Source: an uncultured Prevotella sp. | GTDB lineage: Bacteria; Bacteroidota; Bacteroidia; Bacteroidales; Bacteroidaceae | Reading direction: 5' to 3' | Length of the DNA stretch: 6,081 nt | Assembly (NCBI GenBank): GCA_905373605.1 | Contig: CAJPTO010000191.1 | Span: 1 to 6,081, forward strand | Shown here: one piece after another, positions 1-5,090 of the stretch | How the letters are laid out: the number at the start of each line of letters is the position of its first letter | Numbering within the stretch: the stretch's first letter is position 1 | Program-made: the position numbers and the translations under genes | The notes under the pieces: model-generated | The model's input: the letters and a program-made list of their open reading frames with translations, nothing else | What the model was told of the DNA's origin: nothing | Database searches by the model: none

Positions 1-90
1 CAAATGCAATTTTTAGAACCAGCCTAAAAACAAGAGGAAAACTTTCGGACTTAGCTAGAAGTTTTGGGTTTTCCTGCTCTTATAGATTTC

Positions 91-160
91 CTAGGCATTC
101 TAGGTTGTTTCTAGGTTTTCTAGGCATCCCTGGTATCCTAGGCTTCCTATGTTATCCTAA
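91..160. repeat. Degenerate 9-bp tandem repeat (CTAGG units)
   Basis: The pentamer CTAGG starts at 91, 100, 111, 120 and 138. Degenerate copies start at 129 (CCTGG) and 147 (CTATG), and a last partial copy (CTAA) at 157. Most steps are exactly 9 bp, one is 11 and one is 10, so this is a decayed tandem array of about eight units with the loose consensus CTAGGnnTC. It contains stop codons in the frames I checked and does not look like protein-coding repeat. Its function is unknown; slippage-derived minisatellite sequence is the plainest reading. Confidence 0.7.
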
Positions 161-164
161 TTTT

Positions 165-181
165 TGCGGCTTCTTGCCGCA
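165..181. repeat. Short GC hairpin
   Basis: TGCGGC (165-170) and GCCGCA (176-181) are perfect inverted repeats around a 5-base loop. A run of five T precedes the stem on the + strand and none follows it, so it is not a standard + strand terminator. Role unknown. Confidence 0.5.
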
Positions 182-207
182 CTATAACCTCTAAAAGAAA
201 ATAATAT

Positions 208-242
208 AATCTCGATTATCCCCATTAATCGAGATTTTTTTT
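208..242 (+). terminator. Intrinsic terminator of an upstream (off-window) transcript
   Basis: CTCGATTA (211-218) pairs perfectly with TAATCGAG (226-233) around a 7-base loop, and the stem can extend by three A/T pairs to 208-236. It is followed at once by eight T residues (235-242). Stem plus U-tract is the classical Rho-independent form. It lies upstream of the permease with no gene before it in the window, so it most likely ends a rightward transcript from the left. The A-rich bases before the stem could let it work in the opposite direction too. Confidence 0.8.
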
Positions 243-243
243 G

Positions 244-251
244 TACCTTTA
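244..251 (+). promoter_or_regulatory. Candidate -7 element for the permease gene
   Basis: TACCTTTA is one base off the Bacteroidota -7 consensus TAnnTTTG and lies about 80 bases before the permease ATG, directly after the upstream terminator's T-tract. No good TTTG -33 box is seen 19-21 bases upstream, where the terminator stem sits instead. It is the best candidate in this gap but a weak one. Confidence 0.4.
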
Positions 252-263
252 CAACCCTATTCA

Positions 264-306
264 CCAGCAATGCCGGCCATACGTCGTAGTATAAGCCGGC
301 CAGCAA
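264..306 (+). promoter_or_regulatory. Leader hairpin flanked by direct repeats
   Basis: GCCGGC at 272-277 pairs with GCCGGC at 295-300, and ATAC (279-282) pairs with GTAT (289-292) inside it, giving a 6+4 bp stem with a small internal loop and a 6-base apical loop. The heptamer CCAGCAA occurs on both sides, at 264-270 and 300-306. If transcription starts near 257, this structure would lie in the 5' leader of the permease mRNA, 25-60 bases before the start codon. It may control translation or mRNA stability, or be a DNA-binding site; it matches no riboswitch class I know. Confidence 0.4.
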
Positions 307-331
307 AACACAAAAGCAATCGTTTCAAAGC

Positions 332-2167
332 ATGATCACAACATTAATAGTCCTTGCAATTTCGGTAGTTATGTTCATCATCGGGCGCATTCGTTCGGAT
401 GTCGTCGCGGTATGCGCCATGACCGCCTTGCTTATATTCGGCATACTCACCCCCACAGAAGCCCTGGAGGGTTTCTCTTCCACTGTAGTCATCATGATGG
501 TTGGCCTCTTTGTAGTGGGCGGAGCCATTTTCCAAACAGGCTTGGCAAAGGCAACGAGCCAGCGTATCATGAAGCTTGCCGGGGGCAACGACACGGCAAT
601 GTTCCTCCTGGTGATGTTTACTACGGCCGTCATCGGCGGCTTTGTGAGCAACACTGGCACCATTGCGCTGATGATGCCCATCGTTGTTAGCATGGCAACA
701 CAAAAGGGAACACACCCCGGGCGCATGCTCATGCCCTTGGCTTTTGCCAGTAGCATGGGCGGAATGCTCACACTTATCGGTACGCCGCCCAACCTTGTGA
801 TACAAGATGTGCTGACGCAAGCCGGCGAACAGCCCCTGACGTTCTTCTCGTTCACGCACATTGGCATCGTCATCGTGTGCTTGGGCGTGGCATTGATGCT
901 GCCCCTCTCGCGCATGTTCCTCAGGAAAAGGAAACAAAAAGACGGCGATGCAGCCAATGTTGGCAAAACGCTCGACCAGCTCGTTGAAGAATACAACCTG
1001 CAACATCAGCTGCGGAGATACCACATTACGCACGAATCGCCCATCAGCGGACAAACACTGGCCGAGCTGGACCTGCGAAACCGCTACGGGCTGAGCGTGA
1101 TGGAGATTAGGCGAAAGGCTGCCCGAAGCGGCCGGTTTATACGAAACGTGAAGCAAAGCATGCCCATGCCCGACAGTATGTTGCAGGCAGAAGACATCAT
1201 TTACATATCAGGCGACAACGAACACATGGACATCTTCGCCGCAGAAATGAAGCTTCAACAACTAGACAACACGGGAATAGACTTCTACGACCTGGGAATT
1301 GCCGAGCTGGTGCTCATGCCTACATCACAGCTTAACGGCACAAAACTGAAAAACTCGGGCCTGAGAGAACACTTCAACGTGAACGTCCTGGGCATCAGGC
1401 GCAGCCATAACTACATCCTGAACGACCTCTCCGAAGAACGATTGCATGCCGGCGACGTGCTTCTGGTGCAGGGCTCGTGGACCAATATCGGGCATCTGGC
1501 AAGCGAAAACGACGACTGGGTGGTGCTGGGGCAGCCCAAAGAGCAGGCTCAAAAGGTGATACTGACCAACAAGGCACCCATCGCCGGTGCCATCATGCTG
1601 CTGATGGTGGCCATGATGATGTTCGACTTCATACCCATAGCACCCGTAACGGCCGTCATCATTGCCGCGCTGTTGATGGTGCTCACGGGCTGTTTCCGCA
1701 ACGTGGAAGCCGCATACAAAACCATCAATTGGGAGAGCGTGGTGCTCATTGCGGCCATGATGCCCATGTCTACCGCACTGGAGAAAACTGGCGTGTCGGC
1801 AGAAATATCCCATACGCTGGTAGACTTGCTGGGCAGCATGAGTCCCATCGTGCTGTTGGCAGGCATCTATTTCACCACTTTGCTGCTCACCATGTTCATC
1901 AGCAACACAGCAACAGCCGTGCTCATGGCCCCTATCGCCCTCTCGGCAGCCCGCGAAATAGGTGCAAGTCCTTACGCTTTCCTCTTCGCCGTCACCATTG
2001 CAGCCAGCATGTGCTTCGCATCGCCCTTCTCAACTCCGCCGAACGCGCTCGTAATGCGCGCAGGCCAATACACGTTCATGGACTATGTGAAGGTGGGATT
2101 GCCCCTGCAACTCATCATTGGTGTGGTAATGGTGTTCCTCTTACCGCTTTTCTTCCCATTGGGGTAA
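332..2167 (+). CDS. SLC13/DASS-family permease with two RCK_C (TrkA-C) domains
   Basis: This 611-residue inner-membrane protein is a sodium- or proton-coupled anion transporter of the SLC13 (DASS, Na_sulph_symp) family. The N-terminal half has about seven hydrophobic segments (residues 2-194) and carries the first SNT signature at 106-108 and GTPPN at 150-154. The C-terminal half (about 411-608) repeats the pattern with SNT at 524-526 and STPPN at 567-571. In this family the paired SNT motifs form the ion and substrate sites. Between the halves lies a hydrophilic insert holding two RCK_C (TrkA-C) modules, near residues 225-305 and 315-395, each ending in a GD pattern (295-296 and 374-375 region). 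Such domains usually bind a small regulatory ligand. The length is complete for this architecture. The substrate (sulfate, di- or tricarboxylate, other anion) cannot be read from the sequence. The ATG at 332 has no Shine-Dalgarno sequence, and no clear terminator follows the stop. The gene stands alone. Confidence 0.92.
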   Translation: MITTLIVLAISVVMFIIGRIRSDVVAVCAMTALLIFGILTPTEALEGFSSTVVIMMVGLFVVGGAIFQTGLAKATSQRIMKLAGGNDTAMFLLVMFTTAVIGGFVSNTGTIALMMPIVVSMATQKGTHPGRMLMPLAFASSMGGMLTLIGTPPNLVIQDVLTQAGEQPLTFFSFTHIGIVIVCLGVALMLPLSRMFLRKRKQKDGDAANVGKTLDQLVEEYNLQHQLRRYHITHESPISGQTLAELDLRNRYGLSVMEIRRKAARSGRFIRNVKQSMPMPDSMLQAEDIIYISGDNEHMDIFAAEMKLQQLDNTGIDFYDLGIAELVLMPTSQLNGTKLKNSGLREHFNVNVLGIRRSHNYILNDLSEERLHAGDVLLVQGSWTNIGHLASENDDWVVLGQPKEQAQKVILTNKAPIAGAIMLLMVAMMMFDFIPIAPVTAVIIAALLMVLTGCFRNVEAAYKTINWESVVLIAAMMPMSTALEKTGVSAEISHTLVDLLGSMSPIVLLAGIYFTTLLLTMFISNTATAVLMAPIALSAAREIGASPYAFLFAVTIAASMCFASPFSTPPNALVMRAGQYTFMDYVKVGLPLQLIIGVVMVFLLPLFFPLG

Positions 2168-2179
2168 AGGAAGCAGTAG

Positions 2180-2195
2180 GTTGCATCTATGCAAC
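2180..2195. repeat. Short palindrome after the permease stop
   Basis: GTTGCAT (2180-2186) and ATGCAAC (2189-2195) are perfect inverted repeats separated by two bases, 12 bases after the permease stop codon. As RNA this could form a 6-bp stem with a 4-base loop. No T-tract follows, so it is not a typical intrinsic terminator, though it could stabilise the 3' end of the mRNA. Confidence 0.45.
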
Positions 2196-2214
2196 AGGCC
2201 CCGATTACAGGCTT

Positions 2215-2318
2215 GTCGGCTCGTGAACTTGTGAACTTGTGAACTCGTCAACTTGTGAACTTGTGAACTTGTGAACTCGTCAACTTGTGAACTTGTGAAC
2301 TCGTCAACTTGCCAACCC
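2215..2318. repeat. 8-bp tandem repeat array with 32-bp higher-order unit
   Basis: Eleven clean 8-bp units run without interruption from 2223 to 2310. They are of three kinds: GTGAACTT (A), GTGAACTC (B) and GTCAACTT (C), in the order A A B C A A B C A B C. The 32 bp at 2223-2254 are repeated exactly at 2255-2286, followed by a 24-bp copy lacking one A. Degenerate units flank the array (GTCGGCTC at 2215-2222, GCCAACCC at 2311-2318). The array is non-coding and lies between the permease stop and the aldolase promoter. Repeats this pure are expected to vary in copy number between strains. No dyad symmetry within a unit suggests a simple operator. Confidence 0.95.
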
Positions 2319-2433
2319 CAGCGTTACACGCCCAGATGTAAAGTAAAGCTGACAAAAAGTAAGCCGCAGAATGATAAATATCAATTAATGTTACTTTTCT
2401 TTTCGGCTGAACAATAAAAAAAACAGCGAATGC
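2319..2433. other. Spacer between the 8-bp array and the aldolase promoter
   Basis: This stretch holds no gene. It contains AAAAGTAA (2355-2362) and its complement TTACTTTT (2391-2398), 28 bases apart, with a T-rich run after the right arm, and a small inverted repeat TGATA/TATCA (2372-2383). The long-loop stem is a poor terminator candidate for the permease transcript; the small repeat could be an operator upstream of the aldolase promoter. Both are weak. Confidence 0.3.
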
Positions 2434-2464
2434 TTTGCGTTGACAAATTAAAACATTAATTTTG
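2434..2464 (+). promoter_or_regulatory. Bacteroidota-type promoter of the aldolase gene
   Basis: The -33 box TTTG is at 2434-2437 and the -7 element TAATTTTG at 2457-2464 matches TAnnTTTG exactly. The 19-bp gap is the canonical spacing for the primary sigma factor of Bacteroidota. Transcription should begin near 2470, giving a leader of about 70 bases. That leader is A/T-rich and has no Shine-Dalgarno sequence near the ATG at 2540; an AGGAG at 2484-2488 is too far away to serve. Confidence 0.85.
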
Positions 2465-2539
2465 CAGAGTATAAATAAGTATCAGGAGAATTCGACAGAA
2501 AAGGAAAAGAAACATCCAATTTTTTAATATTATAAAATT

Positions 2540-3550
2540 ATGGTAGATTACAAATCACTAGGTCTAGTAAACACCCGCGAGATGTTTAAGAGGGCCATCA
2601 ATGGCGGTTACGCCATCCCGGCATTCAACTTCAACAACATGGAGCAGCTACAAGCCATCATTAAGGCTGCAGCCGACCTCAAGTCACCCGTTATCCTGCA
2701 GGTTTCTAAGGGTGCTCGCAACTACGCTAACCCCACACTTCTGCGTTACATGTCACAGGGTGCTGTTGAATACGCCAAGGAATTGGGCGTTAAACACCCC
2801 GAAATCGTTGTCCACTTGGACCACGGAGACAGCTTCGAGACATGCAAGAACTGCATCGACATGGGTTTCTCTTCGGTGATGATCGACGGTTCGGCTCTGC
2901 CTTACGATGAAAACGTTGCCCTGACGAAGAAGGTTGTTGACTATGCTCACCAGTTCGACGTTACCGTTGAAGGCGAACTGGGCGTGCTTGCCGGCGTTGA
3001 AGACGACGTTGTTGCAGAAAAGTCGCACTACACCAAACCCGAAGAGGTTATCGACTTCGTTACGAAAACGGGCGTAGACTCGCTCGCCATCTCTATCGGT
3101 ACGTCGCACGGCGCATACAAGTTCACACCCGAACAATGCACCCGCGACCCGAAAACCGGCCGTCTCGTGCCTCCTCCATTGGCTTTCGACGTGCTAGACG
3201 CCATCATGGAGAAGCTTCCTGGCTTCCCCATCGTGCTTCACGGCTCGTCTTCTGTACCACAAGAGTATGTTGACATGATTAACAAGTATGGCGGCAAGCT
3301 GCCCGATGCAGTGGGTATCCCCGAAGAGCAGTTGCGCAAGGCCGCTAAGAGCGCTGTTTGCAAAATCAACATCGACTCTGATTCGCGCTTGGCTTTCACT
3401 GCCGCTGTGCGTAAGGTGTTCGCAGAAAAGCCCGCAGAGTTCGACCCACGCAAATATTGCGGTCCCGCTCGCGACTTGATGACCGAACTTTACAAGCACA
3501 AGATTAAGGAAGTGCTGGGTTCTGACAACAAGTTGGCTCAACTCGACTAA
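2540..3550 (+). CDS. fba: Class II fructose-1,6-bisphosphate aldolase
   Basis: This 336-residue cytoplasmic zinc enzyme reversibly splits fructose 1,6-bisphosphate into dihydroxyacetone phosphate and glyceraldehyde 3-phosphate in glycolysis and gluconeogenesis. The TIM-barrel signatures of the class II family are present: HLDHG at 92-96, in which Asp94 is the likely catalytic acid/base and His95 a zinc ligand; EGELG at 144-148 with the conserved glutamate; GTSHG at 187-191 with zinc ligand His190; LHGSS at 233-237 with zinc ligand His234; and NIDSDSR at 277-283 in the phosphate-binding region. The longer segment around 239-270 before NIDSDSR is typical of the roughly 335-residue subgroup. The gene has its own strong promoter and a terminator right after the stop, so it is probably monocistronic. 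Its frequent GTT, GAC and AAG codons would fit a highly expressed gene. Nothing is truncated. A related sugar-bisphosphate aldolase specificity (for example tagatose) is possible but less likely. Confidence 0.95.
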   Translation: MVDYKSLGLVNTREMFKRAINGGYAIPAFNFNNMEQLQAIIKAAADLKSPVILQVSKGARNYANPTLLRYMSQGAVEYAKELGVKHPEIVVHLDHGDSFETCKNCIDMGFSSVMIDGSALPYDENVALTKKVVDYAHQFDVTVEGELGVLAGVEDDVVAEKSHYTKPEEVIDFVTKTGVDSLAISIGTSHGAYKFTPEQCTRDPKTGRLVPPPLAFDVLDAIMEKLPGFPIVLHGSSSVPQEYVDMINKYGGKLPDAVGIPEEQLRKAAKSAVCKINIDSDSRLAFTAAVRKVFAEKPAEFDPRKYCGPARDLMTELYKHKIKEVLGSDNKLAQLD

Positions 3551-3570
3551 TTTTTTAATAAGTCTTTAGC

Positions 3571-3609
3571 GAGGATGTGCCATCTTGCCGATGGCACATC
3601 CTCATTTTT
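3571..3609 (+). terminator. Intrinsic terminator of the aldolase gene
   Basis: GAGGATGTGCCATC (3571-3584) pairs perfectly over 14 bp with GATGGCACATCCTC (3590-3603) around the loop TTGCC. It is followed by A and then TTTTT, C, and a further T-rich stretch to 3616. It lies 20 bases after the aldolase stop codon and is a strong Rho-independent terminator. Confidence 0.95.
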
Positions 3610-3642
3610 CTCTTTTGCCGTGCTAAGAAAAAGGCGGCAAAC

Positions 3643-3690
3643 GGTGCAAGCAGCTCTGGCATTGCCAAAACGAATGCCCTGCACAGCACC
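3643..3690. other. Multi-helix inverted repeat, possible structured RNA
   Basis: Three nested helices share one axis: GGTGC (3643-3647) with GCACC (3686-3690), GCAG (3650-3653) with CTGC (3679-3682), and GGCATT (3658-3663) with AATGCC (3673-3678). Small internal loops separate them, a 4-base bulge (CTCT) sits on one side, and the end loop is 9 bases. Fifteen base pairs in 48 bases is more than casual symmetry, but no good promoter is visible just upstream. It may be part of a small RNA ending at 3747, or a remnant repeat. Confidence 0.4.
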
Positions 3691-3725
3691 AATGGAAACG
3701 GCTAGAAAGCATACGGACGCTCTTT

Positions 3726-3747
3726 AAAACGAGGACGCCCGTTTTTT
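3726..3747 (+). terminator. Terminator-like hairpin with T-tract
   Basis: AAAACG (3726-3731) pairs with CGTTTT (3740-3745), and GG (3733-3734) with CC (3738-3739) inside it around a 3-base loop, leaving one bulged A. Six T residues (3742-3747) begin within the right arm. The form is that of a modest intrinsic terminator, and the A-run on the left could make it work in both directions. It lies about 120 bases after the strong aldolase terminator, where no gene needs it, so it may end a small RNA or act as backup. Confidence 0.45.
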
Positions 3748-3919
3748 CATTCACAAAACAAGCCACAACATAACTCCATAAAAACGGCCAACTCGCCCAA
3801 CACTCACAATTAGTTCCAAAGCACGACTTTACTTGTCTGCACACCACAAATTTCTTTTTTAACGTTTTCGCAACGCAACAAACCACCACCAAAGATAGTG
3901 GGATATGGAAATTATTCGC

Positions 3920-3927
3920 TATTTTTG
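3920..3927 (+). promoter_or_regulatory. -7 element of the thioredoxin-like operon promoter
   Basis: TATTTTTG matches the Bacteroidota -7 consensus TAnnTTTG exactly, 20 bases before the ATG at 3948. The expected -33 region (about 3895-3900, TAGTG) is a poor match to TTTG, so the promoter may be weak or need an activator. The start of transcription would fall near 3932, leaving only about 15 bases of leader, which is A-rich and lacks a Shine-Dalgarno sequence. Confidence 0.65.
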
Positions 3928-3947
3928 CAAAAAGTAAAAGAGAATTT

Positions 3948-5090
3948 ATGGAGAGAATAATCATTACCCTGTTATGCACACTATGCGCCTACACAAGTAT
4001 CGCACAGACAAAAGGCGGATTTGTCATCACAAGCGACATTCCCGACCTGCCCGACGGCATTGAGGTGGAACTGGAAACGGCCGAAGGTTCCAACTATGAT
4101 GAAGTGGCTAGGACAACCGTTCAAAACGGAAAGTTCCAACTGGTGGGCAAACTTTCGCATCCCACGTTGTGCACCTTGTCTACCAACAATTACAAGCTGC
4201 TTTGCGCAATGGAGTCGAAAGAAGAGCCCACATGGACCTACACGCCCATCTTCGTCAGCAACACAGAGATGACCGTGAAGGCGGACAAGTACAAGTATCT
4301 TGCGTCTAACTTGCCACTGAGCAAGCACCTATGCATCACCGGAGGGCGAGCGCAAGACGACTTCAACGACTTTAACCAAAGGCGAAACGACTCGTTGACG
4401 TGGATGAAGAAACATCCACAATCGCCCCTGGCCATAAAAATGGCAACAGAAATGGTGCAAAACAACCATACACTTACCAAAAAACAGATTGACGACATCA
4501 CAGCAACCATCTTTGCATGCCCCAGCGACAACCAAAGAATTGTGGCTTATCGCAGGGCTGTGGCCACTGCTAGGGCAATGGCGGTGGGAGAAATGGTGGA
4601 AGACGTTGCACTTTTCACACAAAACAACCACTCAACGTCGCTACTCGTTGCCATACCAACGGGTAAGGTGGCCTTCATCGGCTTTTGGACAACATGGCGA
4701 AAGCCCCACCAAAAGCTCATTCCTGAACTCAAGAAGATGGTGGCCAAGCATCCCGACGTGGCTTTCCTAAGCATTGCCGATGATAAGGAAGACTTTCTGT
4801 GGCAGAAGTTTTTGGAACGCGAACAATTGGCTTGGCCACAATACCGATTAACGAAAAAAGGGGCAAAGCACTTCGTAGACTGCTATGGACCAGACGCAAC
4901 ACCCTTCTTCATCATGCTTGCTCCCGATGGAACAATCGTCAGGGCTAGCAGCTATTTGGCCGACATGCAAAAGCTGCTAGACAAGAACGCAAGCAAGCTC
5001 GCTAAGCAATACGAACAGAAACAGAAGAAAAAGGAGAGCGAAGCAAAAGACACCGCTCTGAATAACAAGAAAGGAAAAAAGAAAACATGA
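3948..5090 (+). CDS. Exported DUF4369/thioredoxin-fold protein lacking the CXXC active site
   Basis: This 380-residue protein starts with a signal peptide (residues 1-19, cleavage likely after SIA before Gln20), so it acts in the periplasm or envelope. Residues 20 to about 110 look like the beta-rich DUF4369 domain often fused to thioredoxin folds in Bacteroidota. A helical linker follows (about 130-212), then a TlpA/AhpC-TSA-type thioredoxin fold (about 214-345). The fold keeps the FW..W lead-in (246-250), Pro259 in the following helix and the cis-proline segment TPFF (318-321). But the WCGPC motif reads WRKPH (250-254): both active-site cysteines are replaced, by Arg251 and His254. It therefore cannot do dithiol-disulfide exchange at the usual site; a binding, chaperone or partner role is inferred. 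The C-terminus (346-380) is a charged tail with 13 lysines in 35 residues. It overlaps the next gene by ATGA and looks like its diverged duplicate. Confidence 0.85.
   Translation: MERIIITLLCTLCAYTSIAQTKGGFVITSDIPDLPDGIEVELETAEGSNYDEVARTTVQNGKFQLVGKLSHPTLCTLSTNNYKLLCAMESKEEPTWTYTPIFVSNTEMTVKADKYKYLASNLPLSKHLCITGGRAQDDFNDFNQRRNDSLTWMKKHPQSPLAIKMATEMVQNNHTLTKKQIDDITATIFACPSDNQRIVAYRRAVATARAMAVGEMVEDVALFTQNNHSTSLLVAIPTGKVAFIGFWTTWRKPHQKLIPELKKMVAKHPDVAFLSIADDKEDFLWQKFLEREQLAWPQYRLTKKGAKHFVDCYGPDATPFFIMLAPDGTIVRASSYLADMQKLLDKNASKLAKQYEQKQKKKESEAKDTALNNKKGKKKT
5075..5081 (+). promoter_or_regulatory. A AAA AAG heptamer in frameshift position at the gene junction
   Basis: In the reading frame of the upstream gene the bases read GGA AAA AAG, so 5075-5081 is the slippery heptamer A AAA AAG known from E. 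coli dnaX. A -1 slip here reads GAA AAC ATG and runs in frame into the downstream gene. A purine-rich AAGGA at 5071-5075 could aid initiation at the ATG at 5087. A stem-loop (5113-5144, core GGCCG/CGGCC at 5122-5134) lies downstream, but about 31 bases away rather than the 5-9 usual for a frameshift stimulator. Frameshifting is unproven; a lysine-rich tail can yield this heptamer by chance. Confidence 0.3.

Larger units (their letters stand above)
1..331. other. Gene-free region upstream of the permease
   Basis: No open reading frame with recognisable protein features covers this stretch on either strand. It contains a 9-bp CTAGG repeat array (91-160), a small GC hairpin (165-181), an intrinsic terminator (208-242), a weak -7-like element (244-251) and a leader hairpin (272-300). 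The first 90 bases show nothing I can name beyond weak A/T-rich inverted repeats. The terminator suggests that a gene pointing rightward ends to the left of the window and that most of this stretch is its 3' region. Confidence 0.75.
3610..3947. other. Intergenic region before the thioredoxin-like operon
   Basis: No convincing coding region is present on either strand. The left part holds an interrupted inverted repeat (3643-3690) and a terminator-like hairpin (3726-3747). The right part, 3748-3919, is A/C-rich with nothing recognisable until the operon promoter at 3920. A minus-strand frame crosses the region but has no family features and begins inside the downstream gene. Confidence 0.65.

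Noticed and set aside
91..160. CRISPR-like array
   Set aside because: The units are 9 bp, contiguous and degenerate, with no spacers and no cas genes. The same reasoning excludes the 8-bp array at 2215-2318.
325..1156. Long minus-strand open frames (up to 270 residues) opposite the permease N-terminal half
   Set aside because: They lie antisense to a clear membrane transporter, have His/Gln/Cys-rich composition typical of shadow frames and show no domain or start signal.
2180..2195. Palindrome as terminator of the permease gene
   Set aside because: No T-tract follows and the stem is only six pairs, so I keep it as a palindrome only.
1477..2226. 249-residue + strand frame overlapping the permease C-terminal half
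   Set aside because: It is the alternate frame of a well-supported gene, rich in His and Arg, with no recognisable motif; it ends by running into the 8-bp repeat.
2484..2488. AGGAG as a ribosome-binding site for the aldolase
   Set aside because: It lies more than 50 bases before the ATG at 2540 and there is no start codon near it in the leader.
3890..3897. CAAAGATA, a perfect minus-strand TAnnTTTG (-7) match
   Set aside because: No -33 box at the right distance and no gene to the left on the minus strand. A motif with six fixed bases is expected about once or twice per strand in a window of this size.
3623..3979. 118-residue minus-strand frame with a hydrophobic start, across the intergenic region
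   Set aside because: It begins inside the opposite-strand gene, has no family features, and overlaps the operon promoter and the terminator-like hairpin.
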